This document shows positions 14,557 through 23,682 of a DNA stretch of 26,404 nt, in pieces; positions within the stretch are counted from its first letter, which is position 1, and each line of letters begins with the position of its first letter. Source of the DNA: JAXMBX01 sp046349635. Its GTDB lineage: Bacteria > Planctomycetota > Planctomycetia > Planctomycetales > Planctomycetaceae. The DNA lies in assembly GCA_046349635.1 (NCBI GenBank), contig JAXMBX010000061.1:1-26404 (forward strand). Reading direction: 5' to 3'. The notes under the pieces were generated by a model. It saw only the letters and a list, made by a program, of their open reading frames with translations. It did no database searches and was not told the origin of the DNA. The translations under genes and the position numbers were made by a program.

Positions 14557-15629
14557 TTAGACTGACGCATGGGTACGAATTTCCGGCAGAATGCCACCAG
14601 TTCCTCCAGCTTTCCGGTGACGAGTCCCTGATCAATCGCCTCCCCCGCGATTTTCACCCCTGATTTCAGGTCTGTCAGTGGGATTCTCTCCACGGCCGCC
14701 AACGCTAATGCCGTATTCGCCAGCACCATATTCCGACTCGGACTTTGGTTTCCCCGCGAAAATCTCCCGGATGCGGGCGGCACTTTCCTCCGCGGAATTC
14801 ACTTTCAAATCCGCCGGGTCACATTCCGGCAATCCGAAATGACCGCTGTTCAACCGCTGCTCTCGGACCGGTTCCATTCCCCGGACTTCGAAGAGAATTG
14901 TTTCACCCCACAATGAACCCTCATCCAGCCCTTTTCCGCCGCACTCACAATGAACGCATGCTTCCGCCCCAGCAAGCGACTCGCTTCCGCCAGCAGCCGT
15001 CCGATCTCAGGCTGATTTACCCCCAGCAGTTGATAGTCCGCCCCGGCGGGATTCGTCAAAGGCCCGACCAGATTGAAAATCGTCCGGAACTTCAACTGAC
15101 GGCGGACCGGCCCCACGTTCTTCATCGCGGGATGAAACACCGGTGCAAAACAGAAGCCAGGCCAATCTTGTCCAGGCATTCACCGACCTGGGCCGGGAGG
15201 AGCTGAACATTCACCCCCAGTTTTTCGAGGACATCTGCGGAGCCCACGCTGGAACTGGAGACACTCCGGTTCCCATGCTTGGCAACAGGGACGCCACAAG
15301 CCGCTGCCACGAGGGCCGTCGCCGTGCTGATGTTAAAAGTGTGGAGTTGATCCCCGCCTGTCCCACAGGTATCCAGCAACCCCGTCCGTTGCGTCGGCAA
15401 TCTGGTGGAAAACTCGTTCATCACCCGTGCCGTCCCGACGATCTCGGAGAGCGCACTCCTTTTCATTCTCCAAAGCAGTCAGGAACGCGGCCATCTCCGC
15501 TTCCGTCGCGGTCCCCTGCATGATGCCGCGCATCAACGCCTGGACCCGCTCCTCCACGAGATCCCGCTTCGAAACCAGTTCCTGTAACGCCTCGGGAAAA
15601 GGAGAATTCGCGCTGGGGGAAGTTGTCAT
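14557..15629 (-). pseudogene. trpD: Anthranilate phosphoribosyltransferase, frameshifted
   Basis: The coding signal of TrpD, which joins anthranilate to PRPP in tryptophan synthesis, runs over the whole interval but switches frame. Pieces in order: ATG 15629 with NSPFPEALQELVSKRDLVEE; LLDTCGTGGDQLHTFNIST with the PRPP-binding GTGGD and the KHGNRSVSSSSVGSADVLE loop; FHPAMKNVGPVRRQLKFRT and FNLVGPLTNPAGADYQLLG; GETILFEVRG; and VLANTALALAAVERIPLTD to GKLEELVAF. Each switch is repaired by one base: one too many at about 15456-15464 (A run on the coding strand), one missing at 15157-15158 (GG for GGG), one missing at 14929-14935 (A4G3 run), one too many at about 14744-14751. A fifth near 14600 would give a natural stop at 14557. 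Active-site motifs are undamaged, which points to sequence error more than decay. Confidence 0.85.
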
Positions 15630-15792
15630 AGTGTTCAAGAGTGACAGAAACGGGGGTGAATTTTGCGGTGGAATGAATTCCTGGAAAATACGATCCCACT
15701 GGTCATTTTGCGATTCAGAGCAAGTATAATGAGCGTTACAGCGGCGGTCTTGTTCGTTTGAGGCCCCGAACACACAAAATTCTGTGGAATCG

Positions 15793-16757
15793 ATGACCGA
15801 AACCATGTCAAGTTCATCCCCCCGCAAGTTGATTATCGACGTCGATCCCGGGATTGGGGATGCCCTCGCGATTATTCTGGCGCTTAATGATCCCCAGATT
15901 GATGTCCTCGGGCTGACAGCCGTCGCGGGTTGTGTTTCCCCCCGGAATGCGACCCGTAACCTGCAGCGGATCGTAGAGCAGCTCGATCCACCGAAATGGC
16001 CCCGCATCGGGGCCGCCATTCCTCTGGCGTCGGGACGGGAAGATCTCGCTCCCATCGATCTGGAGCATCTCTCCCCCCTGAATGGCGGCTTTCCGGACTG
16101 GGGGGAAACCGATTTCCCCTTTGTCGAACTGCACCATCGCCACGAATCCCCCAAACTCCTGGTCGATCTGGTCCGCAACGATCCCCATCAAATTACGCTC
16201 CTGACTCTTGGCCCGCTGACAAACGTGGCTGCTGCCTGCGAACGGATGCCCGAGTTCCTGTCACAACTGCAGGGGGCTGGTCTGCCTGGCGGGAACAGTC
16301 ACCGCCCCCGGGGACATCACCCCCGTCGCGGAACTGAACGCGTTCGTCAATCGGAGTCTGCTCGCTCGGTTCTCGCTTCTCCGGGGAACGAAAACCCTCA
16401 TCCCGCTGGATATCAGCCGCCAGGTGATTTTCACATTCGACCACCTCCAGCGACTCACGGAAAAGTGTGTCTCACCTGCGGGGACTCTGCTGCAGCGACT
16501 CACCCCCTATGCCCTCCGTGCCTATCACCACCATCTTGGTGTTGAGGGGATGCCGATCAAGGAGGTCCTCGCCATCTCCCGCGTCAATCGCCCGCCCGGC
16601 CCTGTTCAAGACCGAAGCGATGTCCCTCGACGTTGAAGTGCGCGGCGACCCGGCCCGCGGTATGACGGTCTTCGACCGTCGGCAAGGCCCGAACCGTCGC
16701 GGGAATATCGAAGTTATTACCGAAGTCGACGTGCAGGAGACCTTCAAACTACCCTGA
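15793..16757 (+). pseudogene. Inosine-uridine preferring nucleoside hydrolase, frameshifted
   Basis: The first 160 residues are intact: KLIIDVDPGIGDALAIILAL, GCVSPRNATRNLQRI and TLLTLGPLTNVAAA, the metal- and ribose-binding parts of the nucleoside hydrolase fold. The usual DxDPGxDD reads DVDPGIGD, with Gly for one Asp. After this, four one-base changes are needed to follow the family: one G too many in the G5 run at 16272-16276, one C missing at about 16352, one G too many in 16383-16386, and one C too many in 16578-16580. The repaired reading gives AGTVTAPGDITPVAELNAF, ESARSVLASPGTKTLIPLD, QVIFTFD, LTPYALRAYHHHLGVEG and a typical ending GMTVFDRRQGP. ATG 15793 was chosen; ATG 15805 is also possible. 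The gene is divergent from trpD, and its stop overlaps a following ATG. It would salvage purine or pyrimidine nucleosides. Confidence 0.82.
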
Positions 16758-18007
16758 TGTCGGTCCTCGAAGTTTGATCGGACTCCACTCCGTTTCCAGT
16801 CTCTCTGCTTCCTCTTGCGCCACAACCTGCTTCCCATGGCGATCCCTGGCTCCATGAACAATTAGAAGCCCTTCGTCAGCAGGGACTCTGCAGAGACTGG
16901 AAGAAGCATTCGCCCCTCCCGGATGGATGGTGCAGGTGGAACGGTCGGAGGCTGCGCAATTTTGCCGGCAATGACTATCTGAATCTGGCGACCGACCCCG
17001 AGTCATTGCCGCCGGAGAGGCCGCCACACGGCAAGCCGGCACAAGGTCCACCGCCAGCCTCGTCTCCGGAAGAACTCCTGGCACGCGGAATTGGAAGAAC
17101 GGATCGCCGATTGGCTTTCCGCCGAGCGTGCCATGTTGTTTCCGACCGGATTCGCCGCCAATGTCGGCACGATCGCCGCGCTGGCGGGAAAAGGGGATGT
17201 CGTCTTTTCCGATGTCCTCAACCACGCTAGTTTGATCGACGAAGCTTGCCGCCTGAGCGGTGCAAAAATCGTCGTCTATCCTCATCGCGACCTGACGGCA
17301 TTGGCAGAGGCATTGCGACAAATGGCTCTTCCCGGAAACTGGTGATCACCGACTCCCTCTTCAGCATGGACGGCGATTGCGCTCCCCTTCCGGAACTGGC
17401 GGCCCTCTGCCGCGATGAACAAGCCTCTCTCCTGATCGACGAGGCGCACGCCCTTGGCACCTGCGGGTTACGCGGGGGAGGTCTGGCCGAAGAACATCAA
17501 CTTCAATCCCGGATCGACGTCCGCATCGGAACCCTCAGCAAAGCGATCGGCACTCTTGGCGGATTTGTGGTCGGCTCAAAAGACCTGATCGACTGGACCT
17601 GGAACCGGGCACGGCCTCACATCTTTTCGACGGCGCTCCCTCCCGCGATTTGTGCCGCCGCATCAAAGGCGATTGAGATCCTGCAGGCCGAGCCCCAGCG
17701 CCGCCAGAAACTTGACGCGCTAGCCGAGCAATTGCGCACCGGTTTGAAGCGACTCGGCCTGAAAATCTCCTCCGCCGAACGAGGCCCGATCGTCCCCGTC
17801 ATTCTGGAGACGCCGCAACGGGCCGTGGGGATGGCCGCTCAACTCGCCGAACGGGGTTTCCTGGTCGGGGCAATCCGCCCCCCCTCCGTTCCGCCGGGAA
17901 CGTCTCGTTTGCGGATCACCCTGTCTGCGGCGTTCGACTCCGCCGACGTGGAACAACTCCTTGCAGCCTTGGCGGACCTTTTGCCTGCGTCATCAGCACT
18001 CCAGTGA
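16757..18007 (+). pseudogene. 8-amino-7-oxononanoate synthase-like PLP enzyme (BioF family), frameshifted
   Basis: An alpha-oxoamine synthase-type, PLP-dependent enzyme probably of biotin synthesis. Pieces in order: WLHEQLEALRQQGLCRDW and LRNFAGNDYLNLATDP; TRQAGTRSTASLVSGRTP; WHAELEERIADWLSAERAML with LFPTGFAANVGTIAAL; then an intact stretch from about 17334 containing VITDSLFSMDGD, LLIDEAHALGTCG and GTLSKAIGTLGGF with the PLP-binding Lys. Three one-base losses explain the breaks: in C4 at 16996-16999, CC at 17077-17078 and CCC at 17331-17333. The 5' end is unresolved: ATG 16757 is in frame with the first piece but meets TGA at 16775, so a further error or a later non-ATG start is likely. It ends 15 bases inside the convergent fliS. 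Related enzymes (Kbl, serine palmitoyltransferase) cannot be fully excluded. Confidence 0.8.
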
Positions 18008-18424
18008 CAGTCCCGCCCCCGATGAAACGGACGCAGGTCGCGAGGCGGCTCCCTCTTCGGCCAGCCGCTGCATCAATTGCAGCCACGTCTCCCGGTGCAT
18101 CTCCAGAATTTTCAGCCCCGCTCCCGCCAGCGCGGAATCCTGCTGGATGTCCGCCAGCCTCAGGTTGCGGTGGACGAACAGGAACAACTGTTTCAGGTTC
18201 TCCACGACTTCGGGAGTGTGGCTGTCATCCAATCCCGTCAACAGCTCATCCACGCACGCCCGGGCTTTGTTGAGGGCGAAAAACGCCACTTCCCGATCCT
18301 GGGCCTTCAGCGCCTCTTCCCCCTTGCGGGCGTGCCGAATTGCGGCATCCACCACCATCAGGTGCAGTTGCTCAGGTGTCGCTGTCAACACGCGCGTTTC
18401 CAGGTAAGCGTCAATTCCCGTCAT
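17993..18424 (-). CDS. fliS: Flagellar export chaperone FliS
   Basis: A 143-residue helical protein that binds the C-terminus of flagellin in the cytoplasm and keeps it from polymerising before export. AYLETRVLTATPEQLHLMVV matches the FliS opening (YxxxxVxTAsPEqLlLMLYD), followed by DAAIRHARKGEEALKAQD. LTGLDDSHTPEVVENLKQLF and FLFVHRNLRLADIQQD fit the later helices. About 20 extra Ser/Ala-rich residues lie at the C-terminus. It follows fliD by 57 bases on the same strand, the usual fliD-fliS order. Its 3' end overlaps the convergent BioF-like gene by 15 bases. Confidence 0.9.
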   Translation of the reverse strand: MTGIDAYLETRVLTATPEQLHLMVVDAAIRHARKGEEALKAQDREVAFFALNKARACVDELLTGLDDSHTPEVVENLKQLFLFVHRNLRLADIQQDSALAGAGLKILEMHRETWLQLMQRLAEEGAASRPASVSSGAGLSLEC

Positions 18425-18481
18425 TCGGCCCTCTCATTCGTGCTTGAAGCTATCGTGCGATGCGGATCTTTTGCATTCACG

Positions 18482-21235
18482 TCACTTGCTGGAACTGCTG
18501 CTGCCGCTGTTGGCCGACCACGAGGCCGCGAATTGCGTCAAAACAGACTGCTGTGACTGCAGATGGCTGAGGATGGTTTCCATGTTTGTGAACTGCAGGT
18601 TCAACGTCTCCCGGCGCTTGTCCAGAATCGTATTCAGGTCGGTGATCCGGGCTTGTGTGGTCGTAATCGAATCCTGGAAACTCTTGTCTTCCAGCGTAAT
18701 CACACCCGTATATTGATCCGTCAGGTTCGTGACCGCCGAGTTGAGTTTTTTCCCCAGCCCGGACGTCGCATCGTTCAGGAATCTTGTCACCGCGGTGGGA
18801 TTCGCATCCCACGCCGCCTGGAATTTATCCTGGTCGAACGTGATCGCTCCGTTATCACCCACCCGGAACCCCAGATCCACCAGCGTCTTGATCGGGCTGG
18901 AGGAATCCGGATTCACATAGTTCCGGACCGCGCTGATCCGATCCAGCGACCGCTGCACGATCGAATCCCCCAGCAACGGCCCGCTTGTCTGGGCGTCAGC
19001 GTTATACGCGGTCAAGGCATTCGTCGTTGCGATCAGCGCGTTGAACTTTGTCGCGAACGTATTCAGGGCACCGGCGATCTGCGTACTGTCCGAATCAATT
19101 TGGATTTCCGTCGGCTGTGTCCCGATGTTCTTCAGATCGAGAGTGATCCCCGGGCCCACCTGCGTGAACTTGTTATTACCGGACGAATAGACATATCCCC
19201 CGGTATCTGATCCCACTCGGATCACGGCGTCCTGGGCCTGCGTCGTCGTCGTCAGCCCCAGATTCAACCCGGAGTCATCGACGATCAACTCCCCCGCGTA
19301 TCCGGACGTCGTGGAGGTCAGCGACAACCGCAACGGGTTGATAGTCGTTCCCGTATCCAGAATCGAAGCGGTCAATCCCGCATTTGCATTGTTCAGCTTC
19401 TGCGTCAGCGTCGTCCAGGTGTCGGTCCCATCGACCGTGATGACGGTCGTCTGCCGGGCGGACAACTCCGAGTGCCCCCCTACCGTTGTCCCGGTCCCCT
19501 TGATGCGCAGGTTATCCGCAACCGTCCCCCCCAACTCGGCGACCTCGACCTGGTCCGCCCCCCCGGCGTGATCAACCAGCTTGAAGCCATCCCCGGTGTT
19601 GTTCAATTCCGCCGTCACCTGTCCCCCGGTGACGGTGTTGATCTTGTCAATCAGGTCTCCCACGGTGGCCGTTGCGCTCGTCAATGCCACGACATAGCTC
19701 GCGCCGTTGGAATCCTTGATCGAAAAACTTCCGGTGCTGAGCGCCCCGTTCTTCGTGAAGGAGGTTAAAGCAGTTGATTCATTCACGTATTGACGGGACA
19801 GGCTTCCGGAACTGACCGACGTCTGGGCGGCATTCACCGTAATCCCCAGGTCCGCCGCGATCGTGCTTCCCCCCGCATCCGAGATGACCAGGTTACTGCT
19901 CGTCGATCCCGACGTGTCCGTGATCACAATTCCGGTCTTGGAGGAGTTCAACGTCGCCGTCAGTTGCAGCTTCACGTTCCCCGCGCTCGTCGCGTTGTTG
20001 ATCGCGGCGATGACGTCATTCAGGCTCTCGGCGGAACTCAGATCAATCGACGCGGTCGTTCCCGTCCGGTCGGTGAGATTCAAAGTTCCAAGCTGGGTGA
20101 TTCCCTTCCCCCCCTTGAGATTTCTCAACAGGACGGAATCGATCCCTGCTCCCAGTGACTTGCCGGTCAGCGTGTCTCCGACCGCGGTTCCATTCAGCCC
20201 CAACTGTTTGACGACAGAACTGCCGGTCAGGTCGGTCACCTGCAACGGATTGCTTCCCCCGCCCCCCGTCAGGTCATGCAGGACGATCCGCCCGTTCTGG
20301 ACCTCCGCCGAGACCTTCCCGCCGTTGTTGCTGCTGTTATTGATCTTGTTCACCACATCCTGCACCGTCACCGCCCCGTTCAAATCCACATCGACCGTGG
20401 AGTTCCCGGCGTCGGTCAGACTGATCCGGATGGTGGACGTGCTGGGAGCGATCCGGACCCCCAGGCCATCGTTGATCTGCGAAAGCTTGAAATCTCCCGT
20501 GACCTGGTAAACGTCACTCCCCGTCAGCGTGTTCGACGAGACGTTCTGGGCAATCCCCAGCTCCGACGCCGTCTGGGTCGTCCCCACATTCGTGACGATC
20601 AGGTTGGAACTGGTCTGCCCCGTCTTGTCCGCCAGGACCAGGTGCCCCCCTTCGACTCGGGCGGAGACCGCGATATCCGTGTTTTTGTTGATGGCATCCA
20701 CCACGTCGTCGACGTTGATCGCCGCGGAAAGATCGATCACCGTCGACGCGCCACTCCGGTCCGTGATCCGGATCGAGCATCGATCGACTCCGGCCCCCTG
20801 GTTCAATGCATCCAGCTTTGTCCGGCTGGCGACCTGGCCCCCCTTGGCAATCGAGATGCTGCCGCTCCCCACCAGCTGCGATGCGTCTGCGAAGCCTTTC
20901 GAGGCCTGCTGGTGAGTCGCCGCCTTCCGCAGCGCCTGGACGTTATACGTCCCGACCGTCGCCCCGCTCGACAAGGTAATGCCAAACTGCGTCGTGTCGC
21001 TGGCGGTGTAGCTCGTCCGGTTAAAGACCGTCTTGTCCGTCAACGCGGACGAAACCGTCTTGAAATCGTTGATTGCGGAACTCAACTTCAGCAGGCCGGC
21101 GTCCTGCGTCTGCAGGTCGGTCACGCGCGCGGTCAGGCGATTGACCGTCCCTTTCTGCGCATTGATCAAGGCATCGACGATGGACTTAACATCCAGTCCG
21201 CTTGCCAGCCCCGTTCCGGATTGAATCGTTCCCAT
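18482..21235 (-). CDS. fliD: Flagellar filament capping protein FliD, enlarged
   Basis: A 917-residue cap protein that sits at the filament tip and guides flagellin assembly. The N-terminal domain begins GTGLASGLDVKSIVDALINA and has the coiled-coil RLTARVTDLQTQDAGLLKLS; the C-terminal domain ends in LDKRRETLNLQFTNMETILS, as in FliD_C. Between them are four clear and one weaker copy of a flagellin hook IN-type unit (roughly 150-232, 258-348, 370-462, 500-585, and about 600-680), each of the pattern TDRxGxxxxIDLSxAxxxxDVxxxIN followed by LxDxTGxxxSNLxVxxxG. The E. coli protein has about 470 residues, so the growth comes mainly from these repeated units, which would project outward. Codon use and frame are continuous throughout. 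fliS follows it. Confidence 0.93.
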   Translation of the reverse strand: MGTIQSGTGLASGLDVKSIVDALINAQKGTVNRLTARVTDLQTQDAGLLKLSSAINDFKTVSSALTDKTVFNRTSYTASDTTQFGITLSSGATVGTYNVQALRKAATHQQASKGFADASQLVGSGSISIAKGGQVASRTKLDALNQGAGVDRCSIRITDRSGASTVIDLSAAINVDDVVDAINKNTDIAVSARVEGGHLVLADKTGQTSSNLIVTNVGTTQTASELGIAQNVSSNTLTGSDVYQVTGDFKLSQINDGLGVRIAPSTSTIRISLTDAGNSTVDVDLNGAVTVQDVVNKINNSSNNGGKVSAEVQNGRIVLHDLTGGGGSNPLQVTDLTGSSVVKQLGLNGTAVGDTLTGKSLGAGIDSVLLRNLKGGKGITQLGTLNLTDRTGTTASIDLSSAESLNDVIAAINNATSAGNVKLQLTATLNSSKTGIVITDTSGSTSSNLVISDAGGSTIAADLGITVNAAQTSVSSGSLSRQYVNESTALTSFTKNGALSTGSFSIKDSNGASYVVALTSATATVGDLIDKINTVTGGQVTAELNNTGDGFKLVDHAGGADQVEVAELGGTVADNLRIKGTGTTVGGHSELSARQTTVITVDGTDTWTTLTQKLNNANAGLTASILDTGTTINPLRLSLTSTTSGYAGELIVDDSGLNLGLTTTTQAQDAVIRVGSDTGGYVYSSGNNKFTQVGPGITLDLKNIGTQPTEIQIDSDSTQIAGALNTFATKFNALIATTNALTAYNADAQTSGPLLGDSIVQRSLDRISAVRNYVNPDSSSPIKTLVDLGFRVGDNGAITFDQDKFQAAWDANPTAVTRFLNDATSGLGKKLNSAVTNLTDQYTGVITLEDKSFQDSITTTQARITDLNTILDKRRETLNLQFTNMETILSHLQSQQSVLTQFAASWSANSGSSSSSK

Positions 21236-21552
21236 CGCAGTGGCTTCTACAGGGCTGCCGCCCGAATCATCTCCGTGACCGCATCCGCCCGGGTTCTCTC
21301 AGGGACACCCCCTGCAGCCTTGTTATAAAACTCATGCAGTCAGAAAACTTTCACGGATCAGATCAGTTTTCCCAACCGGAGTTTTTCACGAATACAAATT
21401 CCACTGGCCCACAGATTCCTTCGTCCAATCCCACGCCGAAAATCAAAACGAATCCCCGGCAACCGGCATTTTTTGCCGTCCCCGATGATCGTGTCCTCCC
21501 GGTCTTAACGGGAATTCGCCGGGCCTGGGGTTCTGAGTAAGAATCCCGGACG
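21236..21552. other. Intergenic region upstream of fliD, no gene seen
   Basis: These 317 bases hold no frame with domain character. On the minus strand, about 65-95 bases before the fliD start, there is an AT-rich TTTTATAAC that could be a -10 element; I see no convincing sigma28 (TAAA-N15-GCCGATAA) or sigma54 (GG-N10-GC) match. Confidence 0.4.
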
Positions 21553-21780
21553 TCAGGCACAATTCCGGCGCATCCCCTGCAGAATCGGAACCAGATCCCG
21601 CAAGGTCTGCCGCATCTCGTGGATAATTCCACGTTCGAGATCTTCCGTCGAAATCCCCTCGCAGGCGATCAGGCAAGCCTGGATCCTGCGGAACGAATCG
21701 GGGTGCAGATTCGGGTCTGCCTGCGACATCGCAAGGACTTCGGCTTCCTGTACCTGTTCCCCTTCGAGAGCTCCATCCAT
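21553..21780 (-). CDS. Small hypothetical protein
   Basis: A 75-residue acidic, helical protein starting MDGALEGEQVQEAEVLAMSQ, with a middle segment FRRIQACLIACEGISTEDLE and an ending MRQTLRDLVPILQGMRRNCA. ATG 21780 was chosen because AAGGAG lies 6 bases upstream; the frame is open further upstream to about 22059, but that part is Arg/Ser-rich without structure. There is no signal peptide or membrane helix. I do not recognise a family. It lies between fliD and the PP2C gene on the same strand, separated by about 285 bases from each, so an operon is not evident. The good ribosome site and balanced composition favour a real gene. Confidence 0.55.
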   Translation of the reverse strand: MDGALEGEQVQEAEVLAMSQADPNLHPDSFRRIQACLIACEGISTEDLERGIIHEMRQTLRDLVPILQGMRRNCA

Positions 21781-22065
21781 GTCCCTCTCCTTACCCATTC
21801 GGCCAGTGGTGGTAAAAGACCTCCGCGCAGGGGCGAACCCTGCAACCGCTGTTGAGTTGGATCGGCCCCAAACCCTTGTCCCCTTGAGGCTTTCTGGCAC
21901 CTGCAGAGCATGACAAGGGAGAAAGCTGCTCCGGGAAAATAAACAGCAGGCGAAAGCCTCGCTCCCTCTCCGGCCGGATCGCATCAATTCTATGTGCGGC
22001 GTCTGTCGCGATAAAAAGCTCGGAACAATCAGCGATTTCAACGTGACACGAAAGCGCAACGCGCT

Positions 22066-23343
22066 CTAGAAAATCCCCTTCCGCCGTTCCGACTGAATCT
22101 GCGACAGCAATCGTCGCAATCCATGAGCAATATTTCGCATCGTGGCCGGAATGTCGTGCCGCTGCCACGCCTCTTGGGCGCGCTGCATGCACTCGTTGTA
22201 CGCCTGCCAGTTGATCGCCCACCCCGCTTCCCGCGTCGTCTGCTGCAGAATCATTTCCAGCGACATTAACTGCGTCAGGAACCGCGGATTAAACTGGGCA
22301 GAGGCCTGTCGGTAAGGCTGGGCCAGCCGTCGTGCCGTCGCTTCGTTCTGCTGCCGCGTTCCGAAGATCCGCATCCACGCCACGAATAATCCCCCCGCCA
22401 CGATTAACACCAGCCCCAGCATCAACAGCCCTTCCACGACCCGCCCCAGCGCAATCATCGTGATCGCCAGGAAAAACAAGGCCGCGTGGCCGCAGAGCGC
22501 GGTGAACCAGCCCCACCCAGGCTCGGGAGCTTCCTCCTGAATCGCATCCATCGTGGTGGAAGAGGCCGGCGGCAAACCGGGCGGAACGTCTCCCACCCTG
22601 ACGACCACGACCGTGATATTGTCGCTCCCCCCCCGCAGATTCGCCAGGTCAACGAGCATCTGGCACGCTTCCGCCGGGGGAAGCTCGTGACACGCCATCC
22701 CGATTTCTTCATCGCTCACCAACCCCGAGAGACCATCGCTGCACAACAGGTATTTGTCCCCGGGCTGCACGGTGTAAGGCCCCTCCACGTCCACCTGCAC
22801 CGAGGGATGCGGTCCCAAAGAGCGCGTGATCACGTTCCGATATTCCATCATCATCTTCGGATCGACCGGCACCTGGCTGTTTCGCGCCAATTCCCATTGC
22901 ACGCTGTGGTCGAACGTCAACTGTTCGATCAGCCCCCCCCGAACCCGGTACAGCCGGCTGTCCCCCACGTGCGCCGCAATCGCCCCCTGCGGGGTCAGCG
23001 CCAGCGACGTGCACGTGGTACCCATGCTCAGGAAATCCTGGTTCTGCAACGCACGGTTGTAAATCGTGGAATTCGCTTCCACCAGGGACTGCTGCAGCGC
23101 GGCGGACATCGGCAGGTTCACCAGCTTCGCATAGGTGTGGGGGATGACATCTGTCGCCATGCGGCTCGCAAGTTCCCCCACGGCATGCCCCCCCATGCCA
23201 TCCGCCACCACAAACAGGTGGCCCCGACTTTCGTACATCTCGCGGTCCGGAGCGATACGGACGGCGCAACTGTCCTGGTTATTTGTCCGACGAAGACCGA
23301 TGTCGGAAAGCGCCGCGTATTCGACTGTTTGTTCCCAGTACAT
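22066..23343 (-). CDS. PP2C-family serine/threonine phosphatase with membrane-anchored C-terminal region
   Basis: A 425-residue metal-dependent protein phosphatase. The PPM motifs come in order: GLRRTNNQDSCAVRIAPD, HLFVVADGMGGHAVGELAS with the metal-binding DGMGGH, FLSMGTTCTSLAL, AHVGDSRLYRVRGG, YLLCSDGLSGLVSDEEIGM and LRGGSDNITVVVV with the last metal-binding Asp-Asn. After a short linker two membrane helices follow (about 275-330: ALCGHAALFFLAITMIAL and GLLMLGLVLIVAGGLFVAW), then a helical cytoplasmic tail of about 90 residues. The phosphatase domain would face the cytoplasm, dephosphorylating Ser/Thr residues placed by Hanks-type kinases, which are numerous in planctomycetes; none is in this window. 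Start ATG 23343 gives MYWEQTVEYAALSDIG. Confidence 0.93.
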   Translation of the reverse strand: MYWEQTVEYAALSDIGLRRTNNQDSCAVRIAPDREMYESRGHLFVVADGMGGHAVGELASRMATDVIPHTYAKLVNLPMSAALQQSLVEANSTIYNRALQNQDFLSMGTTCTSLALTPQGAIAAHVGDSRLYRVRGGLIEQLTFDHSVQWELARNSQVPVDPKMMMEYRNVITRSLGPHPSVQVDVEGPYTVQPGDKYLLCSDGLSGLVSDEEIGMACHELPPAEACQMLVDLANLRGGSDNITVVVVRVGDVPPGLPPASSTTMDAIQEEAPEPGWGWFTALCGHAALFFLAITMIALGRVVEGLLMLGLVLIVAGGLFVAWMRIFGTRQQNEATARRLAQPYRQASAQFNPRFLTQLMSLEMILQQTTREAGWAINWQAYNECMQRAQEAWQRHDIPATMRNIAHGLRRLLSQIQSERRKGIF

Positions 23344-23682
23344 GAAAGTTCCGTCGTCCTGAAGCTGACTGCTTATTCAGGACATCTCATCACGAAGGGG
23401 GTCGGAAAATCCAGTGGCACGAACGAGACTCGACTCTCTTGCGAGCGCGTCGTTTCCCGGTACCTGGTTTGAGTTCTGACTTGTGGAAGCCTGATTGTAG
23501 AGAGAACGGACCGCACTTTCCTACCGAAAACCCTCTGTTTCCCCCTTCTTTCCGCTCCAAGTTTCCCCCAAAAAGGGGAGTTTTACCCACCTCTCTCAAT
23601 TCCTCTTGGCAGATTTTCCCGGATCGGCAAAAATCCCCGCCTTTAAGGCTCTTTTGATCCGATCTTCGAGCCCGTAAATCTC
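23344..23682. other. Divergent intergenic region between PP2C and PEGA genes
   Basis: These 339 bases separate two divergent genes and should hold both promoters. The part around 23510-23600 is pyrimidine-rich on the plus strand and contains a short inverted repeat (TCCCC, then a CAAAAA loop, then GGGGA). No gene with recognisable content was seen on either strand. Confidence 0.4.

Noticed and set aside
16832..16867. ATG in MAIPGSMNN as the BioF-like start
   Set aside because: That frame meets a TAG after nine codons, and the family likeness lies in a different frame.
14557..17333. Programmed ribosomal frameshifting in trpD, nucleoside hydrolase and BioF-like genes
   Set aside because: At least eleven shifts in both directions in three unrelated genes, without slippery-site and stem-loop arrangements, cannot be explained by recoding.
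20276..21328. 350-residue open frame on the plus strand
   Set aside because: Antisense to the repeat region of fliD, with the same biased composition as other reverse readings.
22486..23472. 328-residue open frame on the plus strand
   Set aside because: Antisense to the PP2C phosphatase, whose motifs are complete on the minus strand.
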